Assembly (NCBI RefSeq): GCF_900129855.1
Contig: NZ_LT670819.1
Coordinates: 8,494,001 to 8,558,000 of the forward strand
DNA length: 64,000 nt
Reading direction: 5' to 3'
Source of the DNA: Streptomyces sp. 3214.6
Lineage (GTDB): Bacteria > Actinomycetota > Actinomycetes > Streptomycetales > Streptomycetaceae
Positions 52,710-60,510 of this stretch are shown one piece after another; position 1 is the first letter of the stretch, and each line of letters opens with the position of its first letter. The position numbers were made by a program, and so were the translations under genes. The notes below the pieces were generated by a model that did not search any database, was not told the DNA's origin, and saw nothing but the letters and a program-made list of their open reading frames with translations.

Positions 52710-55570
52710 CGTCCACCTCGCAGCCGCAGGGTCAGCCACCCGTTCTCCTGACGGCCGACGTCGCCGTCGAGCCGGGGAACCTCCAGCGGACGCATCCGCA
52801 GTTCCCCGGACGGCGGCACGTCCGGCCCCTCCCGCTCCCCGTGGAGGCCGTGGATCCGGCGCAGCCGGGTGACCTCCGCATGCCGCACCCCGGGCACGCC
52901 CATGCACAGCGCGACCAGGGCACTGGACCGCACCGGGGTGCCGAAGGTCAGCTCCGCCGGGTCGAAGAAGCCCGGCTCGCCCCCGCCCCGGCGGCCCGGC
53001 AGGAAACGGCGCAGCAGCGCCTCGCGCACATCGGCGGTGACGTAGTGCGGGTCGACGAGCACGTCCAGGCCCACCTGGAGCGGTACCAGCAGCGCGGGCC
53101 GGGTGACGACGTCGTGCCCGATGCGCCGGTAGCGGTGCAGCCAGGCCCGCACCTCCTCCAGCAGCGCCGCCGACGGCACGGCGGCGCCGGCCGGGTCGAG
53201 GGCCACCTCGGCCTCGTACCAGCTGCCGTTCCAGCGCAGCGAGGCGGCTGCGCGCTGCACGTCGGGACGGCCCGTGGCGAGGGTCGCGTAGTCCTCGGCG
53301 GTGACCGCGCGCAGCAGCGTGCGGAAGGGGGCGCGGGGGGCGGCCAGCCGCACCTGGGCCAGGGGCTCCGGATCGGTGCCGCCGGTCACCGGCACCGGGT
53401 TGCGCACCCGTGTGACACCCTCCAGAAGCGCGGGCCCGCGGTGCGCGATCCGGTTGACGGCCTCGCTGCCCGCGTTGCCCGACCGGCCGTTGCCCACCCG
53501 GTAGAAGGCGTACATCACGGCCCCCGGGCGCGGCGCCCGGCCGCACCGGTCGTCGCCGAAGCGCAGGGCGAGGACCCCCTCGTCGTCGGTCTCGGCCACC
53601 AGGTGCCGGTCACGGGGGCCGCTCGACAGCAGGTCCCGGCGGGGGGTCCAGACCTGCCCGTTCCCCGGATGCTCCTGGAGGTACAGCGCGGGCAGCGCCT
53701 CGCGGGGATCGGGGCGCAGGGCGCTGCTCGCCGGGCCGTGCAGGGCCGGGTCGGCCGGGTCCAGCTCGGCCGCGGCCCGCTCGCCCCAGGTCTGCGCGAG
53801 CTCCCAGCGCGCGTCGGCCGCGTCGAGTACGTACCCGGCCCGGGCGCGCAGCGCGAGCGTCTCCAGGCGGCGCAGCCTGGGCTCGAAGAACTCGTCGAAC
53901 AGGGAGAGGAAACGGGCGGCCGTGCCGCGGCGGTCGGCGTCGTCGGAGAGCCCGGCGAAGTCGTCGAGGAACGACGCCCCGAACAGGGCGGTCAGCAGCT
54001 CACGGTTCTCCGGGTGGAGTTCGGACACCCCGTGGTGCAGATCCCGCAGCCCCTCCCGTGCCCGGGTCGCGAAGCTCCCCAGCCGCCGTGCCTGCGCCGC
54101 GGCCAGATCGGCCGGGAGGGGGTACGGCGGGGACCAGGTGACGGGCCCGCCGCGCAGCGTCACCGGCCGTGACCGGACCGGCGAGCCACCCCCCGCCGCG
54201 GCCGCCGCCCCGGGCACCTGGACGATCTCACCGGCCTTGTCACCGGTGTTGCCACCGGCGTGGTCGGAGCCCATGTTCCCGGCCTCGTCGCAGGGGAGCC
54301 AGTCGATGCCGAGACCGTGCTCGACGAGCAGGGCGTTGCCGCGGGCCACGACGGTGGCGCCCGGACGCCCGCCGGGCTCGTCCGGGTTGCGCACGCACAG
54401 CGGGAAGGCGAGGGCGTCCTCGGCGGCCCAGGCGATCTTCACGACCGCCCTGCCGGTGTTCGCGTCGACGTCCCGCACCGCGCGGGTGAGCCGCACGGCC
54501 TGCCGGTGAGCGGGGTCGGGCGCGCTGTCGCCGGGGCCCCGCGTCTCCTCCAGGACGAGCAGGTCGCCGCTCCTCAGCTCCAGCACCCGGTGTCTGCCGT
54601 CGCCGTCGAGGAGGGCGGCCCGGGTGGTCCCGACGGGCAGCGCGAACTCGTCCTTCCCCCAGGCCCACAGCTGTACGCCGTTGTGGGCGGGAAGCAGCCG
54701 GATCCGGCGCCGCTCCAGCGGCTGGTAGGCCGGATACCGGGACGAGACGAGGGCCTCCTGCGAGATCACCGGGCTGCGCGGCCGGTCCGCCCGCTGCGGG
54801 TACTCGTCCTCGGACTGCGCCGTGAACGCCAGATCGTGGGTGTCCACGGTCAGTTCCGTGGCCGTCTCCACGCAGACGACGGTGCGGGCCGCGCAGCCGT
54901 CGTGCATCGGGTAGCCGACCAGCCGCGCATGGCGCCGCACCGAGGTGCGCAGCCGCGCGGTGTCCAGGTACGCCTCGGTGGCCACGGCGTCCTGCTGGTA
55001 GCTGAGCCGGTCCCCGACATGGGCCAGCAGCTCCACCAAAGTGATCCAGAGGTCGGGGGTGTGCCGTTCGGTCCACTGCGGCAGGGTGAGCGAGAGCCGC
55101 TCCAGGAGCAGCCGGCGGAAACTGGCGTAGTCCTTGGCCAGGTAGTCGATCGCCGGGGCGGGGCCGACGGGCGGCCCGGCCGGCTCAGCGGCCCTCGGGG
55201 TGGGGCGCGGGGGGTGGCCGGCGGTCGGGTGGAAGGTGAAGTCCGCGTGATCGTGGCCGCCGTGGAAGCCCCGCCCCAGCACCCGCAGCCGGTACGTGGA
55301 GTCGTCGCCCGGCCGGTCCAGGGTCAGCCGCAGCCGACTCTCCCCGCCGTCCTCGCGCTCCGGCCCGGAGTCGCGGCGGGCCCGCAGGACGCGGATGCCG
55401 ACGACCCGCCGTCCGCCCTCGATGACGAACCGGGTGCGATCCACGCCCGGCGGGAGCACCCCGACGAAGGTGACGGTCAGCGTGCGCCGATCAGGCTCCG
55501 CACGCACCTCCCGGATACCGGCCGGCCCGTCCGCGCTCAGGCCCTCGTACGACCCGCTCAGCACCGTCAT
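52706..55570 (-). CDS. Putative baseplate assembly protein, J-like wedge component, first copy (eCIS)
   Basis: The 954-residue protein shares the wedge landmarks: IDYLAKDYASFRRLLLERL, TPDLWITLVELLAHVGDRLSYQQDAVATEAYL, and late in the chain ALRFGDDRCGRAP, YRVGNGRSGNAG and a C-terminal EVTRLRRIHG. The N-terminal 120 residues form an extra beta domain (TLTVTFVGVLPPGVDRTRFVIEGG). It would build the baseplate that triggers sheath contraction. It overlaps the gp25-like gene upstream and the second wedge gene downstream by 4 bases each, so equal dosage of the two wedge proteins is likely. Confidence 0.82.
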   Translation of the reverse strand: MTVLSGSYEGLSADGPAGIREVRAEPDRRTLTVTFVGVLPPGVDRTRFVIEGGRRVVGIRVLRARRDSGPEREDGGESRLRLTLDRPGDDSTYRLRVLGRGFHGGHDHADFTFHPTAGHPPRPTPRAAEPAGPPVGPAPAIDYLAKDYASFRRLLLERLSLTLPQWTERHTPDLWITLVELLAHVGDRLSYQQDAVATEAYLDTARLRTSVRRHARLVGYPMHDGCAARTVVCVETATELTVDTHDLAFTAQSEDEYPQRADRPRSPVISQEALVSSRYPAYQPLERRRIRLLPAHNGVQLWAWGKDEFALPVGTTRAALLDGDGRHRVLELRSGDLLVLEETRGPGDSAPDPAHRQAVRLTRAVRDVDANTGRAVVKIAWAAEDALAFPLCVRNPDEPGGRPGATVVARGNALLVEHGLGIDWLPCDEAGNMGSDHAGGNTGDKAGEIVQVPGAAAAAGGGSPVRSRPVTLRGGPVTWSPPYPLPADLAAAQARRLGSFATRAREGLRDLHHGVSELHPENRELLTALFGASFLDDFAGLSDDADRRGTAARFLSLFDEFFEPRLRRLETLALRARAGYVLDAADARWELAQTWGERAAAELDPADPALHGPASSALRPDPREALPALYLQEHPGNGQVWTPRRDLLSSGPRDRHLVAETDDEGVLALRFGDDRCGRAPRPGAVMYAFYRVGNGRSGNAGSEAVNRIAHRGPALLEGVTRVRNPVPVTGGTDPEPLAQVRLAAPRAPFRTLLRAVTAEDYATLATGRPDVQRAAASLRWNGSWYEAEVALDPAGAAVPSAALLEEVRAWLHRYRRIGHDVVTRPALLVPLQVGLDVLVDPHYVTADVREALLRRFLPGRRGGGEPGFFDPAELTFGTPVRSSALVALCMGVPGVRHAEVTRLRRIHGLHGEREGPDVPPSGELRMRPLEVPRLDGDVGRQENGWLTLRLRGGR

Positions 55571-55932
55571 GAGGGGATTCCCCCGCCCGTGACCGTGGCG
55601 GTGAGGCTCTCGCCCGTCGCCGTCAGGACGTACGCCACATGCACCCGCAGCGTCGCCTCCTGCGGCGTCACCGTGACGGACTCCACCGTGAGCACATCGC
55701 CCAGCCAGCGCTGCAGGGCCGCCTGGGCGGTCATCTCCAGGGTCGCGGCGAGCTCGGGACTGTTCCCGGCGAAGACCAGGTCGAGGAGGTTGCAGCCGAA
55801 GTCGGGCCGGTTCACCCGTTCCCCGGGACAGGTGAAGAGGACCAGCTCCACCATGTCCCGGACATGACCGGCGTGCTCGACACGCGCCGTGCGGCCCCGG
55901 GCATCGACCCGGTAGGGGAAGTCGATGTCCAT
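55567..55932 (-). CDS. gp25/GPW-like baseplate protein (eCIS)
   Basis: The 121-residue protein matches the gp25 (lysozyme-fold, inactive) baseplate family: it starts MDIDFPYRVDARGRTA, has the VELVLFTCPGERVNRPDFGCNL core and ends with beta strands (EATLRVHVAYVLTATGES). In T4 and R-type particles gp25 starts sheath polymerisation. A GTG at 55941 overlaps the upstream stop by 4 bases and would add three residues; ATG 55932 has AGGGG eleven bases upstream. Confidence 0.85.
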   Translation of the reverse strand: MDIDFPYRVDARGRTARVEHAGHVRDMVELVLFTCPGERVNRPDFGCNLLDLVFAGNSPELAATLEMTAQAALQRWLGDVLTVESVTVTPQEATLRVHVAYVLTATGESLTATVTGGGIPS

Positions 55933-55937
55933 CGCGC

Positions 55938-56288
55938 TCACATCCCCTGCACCCGGAACTGCATGGCCAGGACCGTCGGCGGATTGGGCGGCGGTGTGCC
56001 CACGCCGATCGCCGGGGCGACCCCGACCGGCGTCGGCTGCAGCAGGACGGGCAGCCCGTTCACGAACACCCGGGTGGAGGGCTGCAGCCAGGTGATGCTC
56101 ACGCACGGCGGCGCCCCCACGGTGACGGCGGGGAAGCTGCACCCGGCCACCAGGAACTGGTCGGCGCTGGTCAGCACGGGCTGCGGCCCCACCAGGACAC
56201 GCTGCTGGACCGGCGCGGGGACGGTCACGAGGCCGGGCGGGTGGGCGCACATCATCAGCGCGCCGTAGTGGAGCAGCAGTCCGGGCAT
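55938..56288 (-). CDS. PAAR-like spike tip protein (eCIS)
   Basis: The 116-residue protein has repeated short beta-hairpin turns with hydrophobic-Gly patterns (MCAHPPGLVTVPAP, VLVGPQPVLTSADQFLVAGCSF, STRVFVNGLPVLLQ) and three Cys, as in the PAAR-like tips of contractile systems. PAAR proteins sharpen the spike and can carry effectors. It lies between the spike and gp25 genes, as expected. The fold is inferred from pattern and place rather than from a strict PAAR motif. Confidence 0.7.
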   Translation of the reverse strand: MPGLLLHYGALMMCAHPPGLVTVPAPVQQRVLVGPQPVLTSADQFLVAGCSFPAVTVGAPPCVSITWLQPSTRVFVNGLPVLLQPTPVGVAPAIGVGTPPPNPPTVLAMQFRVQGM

Positions 56289-56295
56289 GATCTCC

Positions 56296-56883
56296 TCACA
56301 GCACCGTCAACGCGCCGTTGTTGACGATGACCTGGGGTCCGACGAGTTGGATGGTGGCGAGTCCGGGACCGCAGGAGATCTCGATCGACGTCTCGTTGAT
56401 CCTGATGAACGGCCCGTTCTCACCGTGCAGTTGCAGCTTGATCCCGCCGGTGGGTCCCGGCAGGTCGCTGATCACGAGGGCGTTCCCGGTGGGCGTGGCC
56501 AGCACGATCTGCGGCACGCCCGGCGGGGTGGACCGGGCGGCCGACGGCACGTCTCCCGAACCGCCCCGCCGGAACCCGGCCCACACCGGCCGCTCGGGGT
56601 CCCCGTCCAGGAACTGCACCCACACCCCGGAGTCCGGCGGCGGCACCACGTACATCCCGCAGTCCGAACCGGCCAGCGGGGTGACCGGCACCGCCCACAC
56701 CGGCGTCTCGTCGCCCAGCACCTCGGGCACCCGGACCAGGAGCCGGCCGACACCGGTCGGATCGACGGCCGAGACGACGACCCCCTCGTACATCCCGTGC
56801 CACTGGTCCACCTGTGCCGCCGTCCGCGCTGCCGTCCCTGCCGTCCCTGCCGTCGTCCGTCCTGCCGTCTGTGCTGTCGTCAT
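56296..56883 (-). CDS. Spike protein, gp5/VgrG OB-fold and beta-helix part (eCIS)
   Basis: The 195-residue protein begins with a Thr/Ala-rich tail, then the gp5/VgrG OB-fold domain (YEGVVVSAVDPTGVGRLLVRVP, VWAVPVTPLAG, PDSGVWVQFLDGDPERPVW). A short beta-prism follows (ALVISDLPGPTGGIKLQLHG, IQLVGPQVIVNNGALTVL). Together with the hub protein encoded upstream it makes a split VgrG, as in other eCIS where hub and spike are separate genes. It overlaps the hub gene by 4 bases. Confidence 0.85.
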   Translation of the reverse strand: MTTAQTAGRTTAGTAGTAARTAAQVDQWHGMYEGVVVSAVDPTGVGRLLVRVPEVLGDETPVWAVPVTPLAGSDCGMYVVPPPDSGVWVQFLDGDPERPVWAGFRRGGSGDVPSAARSTPPGVPQIVLATPTGNALVISDLPGPTGGIKLQLHGENGPFIRINETSIEISCGPGLATIQLVGPQVIVNNGALTVL

Positions 56884-57998
56884 GCGGTCACCGCCTCGGT
56901 GTCGGCGCCGAGCCCGTCGCGGACCAGCGTGAAGTGCTGCCTGTACGTGTCGCGGGTGAGGTCGTGGGTCACGGCGGCCACGAAGTACCGCCCGTCGTAC
57001 GCCCGTCCCGCCCCGCGCACCCCCACCAGAGCGTGGGCGCCGAGGACATGGCCGTAGCGCAGCACGTCCACGGTGCCTCGGCCGGTGACGGCGTCGACGG
57101 CGACCTCGCGGCCGAGCCCCGCCAGCAGGGTCCGGGGCAGCGAGCGGCCGGTCTGCCCGGTGAGCGCCCCCTTGCGCAGCGCCTCGGCCGGGCTCGCCGA
57201 CAGGCTCTTGCGCAGGATGCCGGGCTCGGGCGCGGCCGCCTCGGAGGCGGACGTCGACGGCGGCTCCAGCCGGTCGGTGCTGTAGCCGGACGTGGCCAGC
57301 CCGTCGAAGGAGAAGATGAGTTCCTCCACGTTGTCGGCCGCGCCGCAGCCCGTGGTGAGGGCCGGCTGAAGGGCTCCGTCGCGGTTCTGCGGCCCCCAGT
57401 AGGCGGTGCTGACGCCCGGCGCGGGCCCCGGTTCGAGATGGAAGACGTGCCCCACGTCCGCGGCCATCGCCCGCAGATACGCCAGATCGGTCGCCGACTG
57501 CACCGGAATGTCGATCACCGGGTTCGGCTGGTCGGTGAGGACCGGGGCCACGGCCCGCGGCACGACGCCGTACTGCGCGTACCCCGCACAGATCGCCATC
57601 GCCCGCAGCTGCGGCGGCAGCCCCGGATAGGCGCGCCGGACGTGCGTCAGGTCCATCAGCACCGTCAGGTCCTCCCCGGTGACCACGAGGAACGACGACC
57701 CCGGAGCCCGGCCCGCGTGCAGCTCCTGATGGGTCACCACCCCGTCCATCAGCACATGACACCGGCCCGCGAGGACCACGGCGACCACCACCCGCTTCTT
57801 CACGTACAGCGCTCCGCCCGGCAGCACCGCCCCGGCCAGCGGGGAGCGGGCACTGACGGCGAACGTCAGCTGAAAGCCGTTGGTCCGGCCGCTCGCCGAG
57901 GTGATCCGCACCCCGTGCAGGGCGTCGATCATCGCGGCCGGGGCCGGAGCGGGCACGGTGTCCCCGACGAGCAGCAGCAGGTGCAGCTGGTACGTCAT
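56880..57998 (-). CDS. Hub protein, gp27/VgrG N-terminal-like (eCIS)
   Basis: The 372-residue protein resembles the gp27-like half of VgrG and Afp8-type hubs: GGALYVKKRVVVAVVLAGRCHVLMDGVVTHQELH, then GEDLTVLMDL and IPVQSATDLAYLRAMAADVGHVFHLE, and a late YDGRYFVAAVTHDLTRDTYRQHFTLVRDGLG-type ending shared with phage late control gene D products. It connects the tube with the spike. The reading frame extends upstream to 58328, but ATG 57998 shares one base with the upstream stop (TGATG) and gives a sensible N-terminus. Confidence 0.8.
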   Translation of the reverse strand: MTYQLHLLLLVGDTVPAPAPAAMIDALHGVRITSASGRTNGFQLTFAVSARSPLAGAVLPGGALYVKKRVVVAVVLAGRCHVLMDGVVTHQELHAGRAPGSSFLVVTGEDLTVLMDLTHVRRAYPGLPPQLRAMAICAGYAQYGVVPRAVAPVLTDQPNPVIDIPVQSATDLAYLRAMAADVGHVFHLEPGPAPGVSTAYWGPQNRDGALQPALTTGCGAADNVEELIFSFDGLATSGYSTDRLEPPSTSASEAAAPEPGILRKSLSASPAEALRKGALTGQTGRSLPRTLLAGLGREVAVDAVTGRGTVDVLRYGHVLGAHALVGVRGAGRAYDGRYFVAAVTHDLTRDTYRQHFTLVRDGLGADTEAVTA

Positions 57999-58321
57999 CA
58001 CACGACCGGCCCGCCGTCGCGCGCCGCCGACGCCTCGGCCGGCAGGGTGATCCGCAGCCGCCGGCCGGGCCTGGCCGTCAACTCGTCCGGACACATGGCC
58101 CGGTTGGCGTCGGCGATCCGCCACGACTGCTCGGGATCGCCGTAGCGCCGCGCCGCGATCCGGTCGAGCCGCTCGCCTGCCGCGACCACATGCTCGCCGA
58201 CAACCATCAACTCCTCGGGCTGCGGCAGAAAACGCCGGCGCAGGTGAGTCACGGCCCTGCCGTCCGCGAGGGTGCGCGTCGTCGTGGGGACCGCGTGGTA
58301 CCTGCTGCTGGGCTCGAACAT
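57998..58321 (-). CDS. LysM-domain tail protein (eCIS)
   Basis: The 107-residue protein carries a LysM-like module (about 40-95: VVGEHVVAAGERLDRIAARRYGDPEQSWRIADANRA), comparable to phage tail protein X and to the small LysM components of eCIS baseplates. In these particles LysM modules help assemble hub and tube rather than bind murein. It begins 13 bases after the tube-adaptor gene and shares one base with the hub gene. Confidence 0.82.
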   Translation of the reverse strand: MFEPSSRYHAVPTTTRTLADGRAVTHLRRRFLPQPEELMVVGEHVVAAGERLDRIAARRYGDPEQSWRIADANRAMCPDELTARPGRRLRITLPAEASAARDGGPVV

Positions 58322-58334
58322 GGCTCATCTCCTG

Positions 58335-58976
58335 TCATCCGCTCGCATAGCCGACCGCTCCCGGGCCGTAGCCGACGAGCGCCGCGAAACGCTCCCTGCC
58401 CTGCTGGTACTGCAGGTACAGCCCGCCGGCCTTGTGGCCGAAGCCCACGTCGTCGACGGTCAGGACACGCACCGTCAGCGTCACCCGCGCCCGGATCGGA
58501 CTGAGCTCCCCGTCGTAGGCCTCCTCCGACACGTCGAGGTCCAGCATCCGCACGGGCAGGACCCGGTGCGCGCCGAGCACCAGCACGGGCAGCGGCGCCT
58601 GGACCGGCGCGATCTCCAGGATCCCCTGGGCGGCCAGGTCGTTCTGCTGCGTCAACTGCGCGGCCGTGGGAGCGACCGCCGTCTCCAGCGCGGACAGCAT
58701 CCCGAACAGCCCGGAACCGGCGGGCGGCGCCGGAGCGCCCGCCGCGACCACCTGGTCCGTGGCGTCGAACTCCGCGTCGATGCGGAACGTCTCCCGGGGC
58801 GGCCCCTGCAAGCGCAGCGCCTCCAGCCGGTCACCGGCGTCGGCCCCGATGCCCCGCGGCTGGAGCGTACGGGTGATGCTGTCGGGGTTGTACTGGAACG
58901 GCACGACCCGCAGCACCCGCCCATGGTCGGGATCGAGGAAGACGAAACCGCCGCGCCGCGGCATGGCTTGGTTCAT
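58335..58976 (-). CDS. CIS tube-initiator/adaptor protein (eCIS)
   Basis: The 213-residue protein has the FVFLDPDHGRVLRVVPFQYNP opening, then SITRTLQPRG and RETFRIDAEFDATD, the pattern of Afp7-like tube-initiating proteins of contractile injection systems that sit on the hub and seed tube polymerisation. The end (LTVRVLTVDDVGFGHKAGG and YLQYQQGRERFAAL) is also typical. ATG 58976 is chosen over longer frames: GAGGG is six bases upstream and it overlaps the previous stop by 4 bases. Confidence 0.82.
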   Translation of the reverse strand: MNQAMPRRGGFVFLDPDHGRVLRVVPFQYNPDSITRTLQPRGIGADAGDRLEALRLQGPPRETFRIDAEFDATDQVVAAGAPAPPAGSGLFGMLSALETAVAPTAAQLTQQNDLAAQGILEIAPVQAPLPVLVLGAHRVLPVRMLDLDVSEEAYDGELSPIRARVTLTVRVLTVDDVGFGHKAGGLYLQYQQGRERFAALVGYGPGAVGYASG

Positions 58977-59251
58977 GACACACCCTCGCCTTCCGCCTCG
59001 CACATCGCCCGGTGGACGGCCCGGGCGATGTGTCGACCGAGCACGGACACGTGCGCGGATACGTGTGCGGACAGGTATGCGAGTGCCGCCCCGGTCGGAC
59101 CGTGCCCGGCACGAGGCCCGCCCGCGGGGGAGAGGCCGAGCAGCACGGCGAGCTCCGTCTCCACCGCCGCGCAGAGCGCCGCCCGAGACACCCCGTCCGC
59201 CGAGTCCAGCACCAGTCGGCGGATGCGCAGTTCGACCCGGGTCGCCGTCAT
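58973..59251 (-). CDS. Small eCIS-operon protein of unknown role
   Basis: The 92-residue protein starts MTATRVELRIRRLVLDS and overlaps both neighbours by 4 bases (ATGA on each side), so it is a true operon member. It is mostly helical and Ala/His-rich, with a segment SAHVSAHVSVLGRHIARAVHRAM likely to be an amphipathic helix. Its middle strand LRIRRLVLDSADGV resembles the end of the disordered protein gene product (HVTIDRLVVHTA), which may be a shared binding motif. I do not recognise a family. Confidence 0.65.
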   Translation of the reverse strand: MTATRVELRIRRLVLDSADGVSRAALCAAVETELAVLLGLSPAGGPRAGHGPTGAALAYLSAHVSAHVSVLGRHIARAVHRAMCEAEGEGVS

Positions 59252-60510
59252 GTGATCACCACCGCCGTGTCGGCGTCGAACCGCTCCGCGCCCGGATCGG
59301 CCAGCGGACTGTCCACGCCGTCGACGCGCAGCCGCAGCGGATACCGCCCCGGCACTCCCGCGACCAGCCGGAACCGCAGCTTGCGCGTGGCCCGCGCGAA
59401 GGGCTCGGCGGGCACGGGCAGATCTCCCACCAGCAACTCGGCGCGCTGACCGGGCTGAACGGCGGGTTCGCAGTCGAGGGACAGCACCAAGACGCCCTTC
59501 GCCTCCTTCGCCCCCTTCCCCGTCCGCGCGACGGTCAGCGGCAGGGCGCTGGTGATGCGGGGCGCGATCCGGAGAGGGCGGGGCGCGGTGGTCCGCTCGC
59601 TGCCGTCGGGAGCGGTGAGGACGACGACCACGGACCACTGCCCCGCACCGAGCTTGCCGTCCAGGGTGACCCGCACGGCGGCGGCCCCGTCGGCACGGGC
59701 CGGCAGCACGACAGGACCCCCGAGCAACGGATGCGTCAGGCGGACGCTCACCGCTCCCGCCTCCGCCCCGCCGAACCCGCTGCCACTGAGCACGACGTCG
59801 GCGCCCGGCGCCGCGACCGGCGGCAGCACGTCCCGCAGGACCGGCCACGGCTCCGCCGCCGTCGGCGCCGCCTCAGGCCCGGCCCCGGCGGCGCCGCGCC
59901 GCAGCACCGGCAGGGGCGTCCGGCCCGGCACGGCACTGTCGATGAGCACGAGCCGGGCCTCGTACGGCACGGAGAGCCGGTAGCCGTGACCGAGCGCCGT
60001 CCACAGCCGCCACATCTCGTCCGGCGGCATGACCGCCGGCGTGACCTTCACCGGTTCGGGCTGCAGATGCAGATCGCTGAAGTCCGCGGCGGCCTTGAGC
60101 GCCTCGGCGGACAGCACGGGCCGGTCGTGCAAGGCCGCCATCGCCGCGCCGAGCAGCCGCTCGGGGAGAGTGGAGTCCTGGTCCGGGGGCGCGTACCCGG
60201 TGAACAGGTAGTGCAGGACGAGGGGCAGCGCCGGGTGCCGGGTCTCACCGGGGTGCGTTCCCAGGGGGTCGGTGTTGCGCCAGGCGGCGTCGACGGCGGT
60301 GCGGTACAGGAACACGTTGAGGGTCGGCTTCCGCGTCGGCGTCCGCGTCGGCGTCGGAGTCCGCGTCCGCCCGTCGTCCTCGTCGACGACGTCCATTCCG
60401 CCCGGATGGCGCACCGTCACCACCGCATCGGGCACCGCGCGGAGGACGGCCTCCTGCAACGCGACCCGCAAGGTCTCCGTCACCGCGGCAACGGCCAACG
60501 CGTCACTCAC
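59248..60510 (-). CDS. Pvc16/DUF4255-like tube-terminator protein (eCIS)
   Basis: The 420-residue protein starts VTETLRVALQEAV and has the DUF4255 core with LNVFLYRTAVDAAWRNTDP, PLVLHYLFTGYAPP, ERLLGAAMAALHDRPVLS and MWRLWTALGHGYRLSVPYEA. This family (Pvc16/Afp16) caps and ends the tube-sheath assembly. The C-terminal part (about 240-420) adds Ig-like beta domains (DVVLSGSGFGG, QWSVVVVLTAPDGSE). A short Thr-Pro-Arg repeat (TPTRTPTR) interrupts the N-terminal core. GTG 60510 overlaps the previous stop by 4 bases. Confidence 0.85.
   Translation of the reverse strand: MSDALAVAAVTETLRVALQEAVLRAVPDAVVTVRHPGGMDVVDEDDGRTRTPTPTRTPTRKPTLNVFLYRTAVDAAWRNTDPLGTHPGETRHPALPLVLHYLFTGYAPPDQDSTLPERLLGAAMAALHDRPVLSAEALKAAADFSDLHLQPEPVKVTPAVMPPDEMWRLWTALGHGYRLSVPYEARLVLIDSAVPGRTPLPVLRRGAAGAGPEAAPTAAEPWPVLRDVLPPVAAPGADVVLSGSGFGGAEAGAVSVRLTHPLLGGPVVLPARADGAAAVRVTLDGKLGAGQWSVVVVLTAPDGSERTTAPRPLRIAPRITSALPLTVARTGKGAKEAKGVLVLSLDCEPAVQPGQRAELLVGDLPVPAEPFARATRKLRFRLVAGVPGRYPLRLRVDGVDSPLADPGAERFDADTAVVIT

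Noticed and set aside
52709-53546. Longer version of the second baseplate wedge protein
   Set aside because: The additional 279 codons overlap the first wedge gene in another frame and look non-coding; ATG 52709 overlaps the upstream stop by 4 bases.
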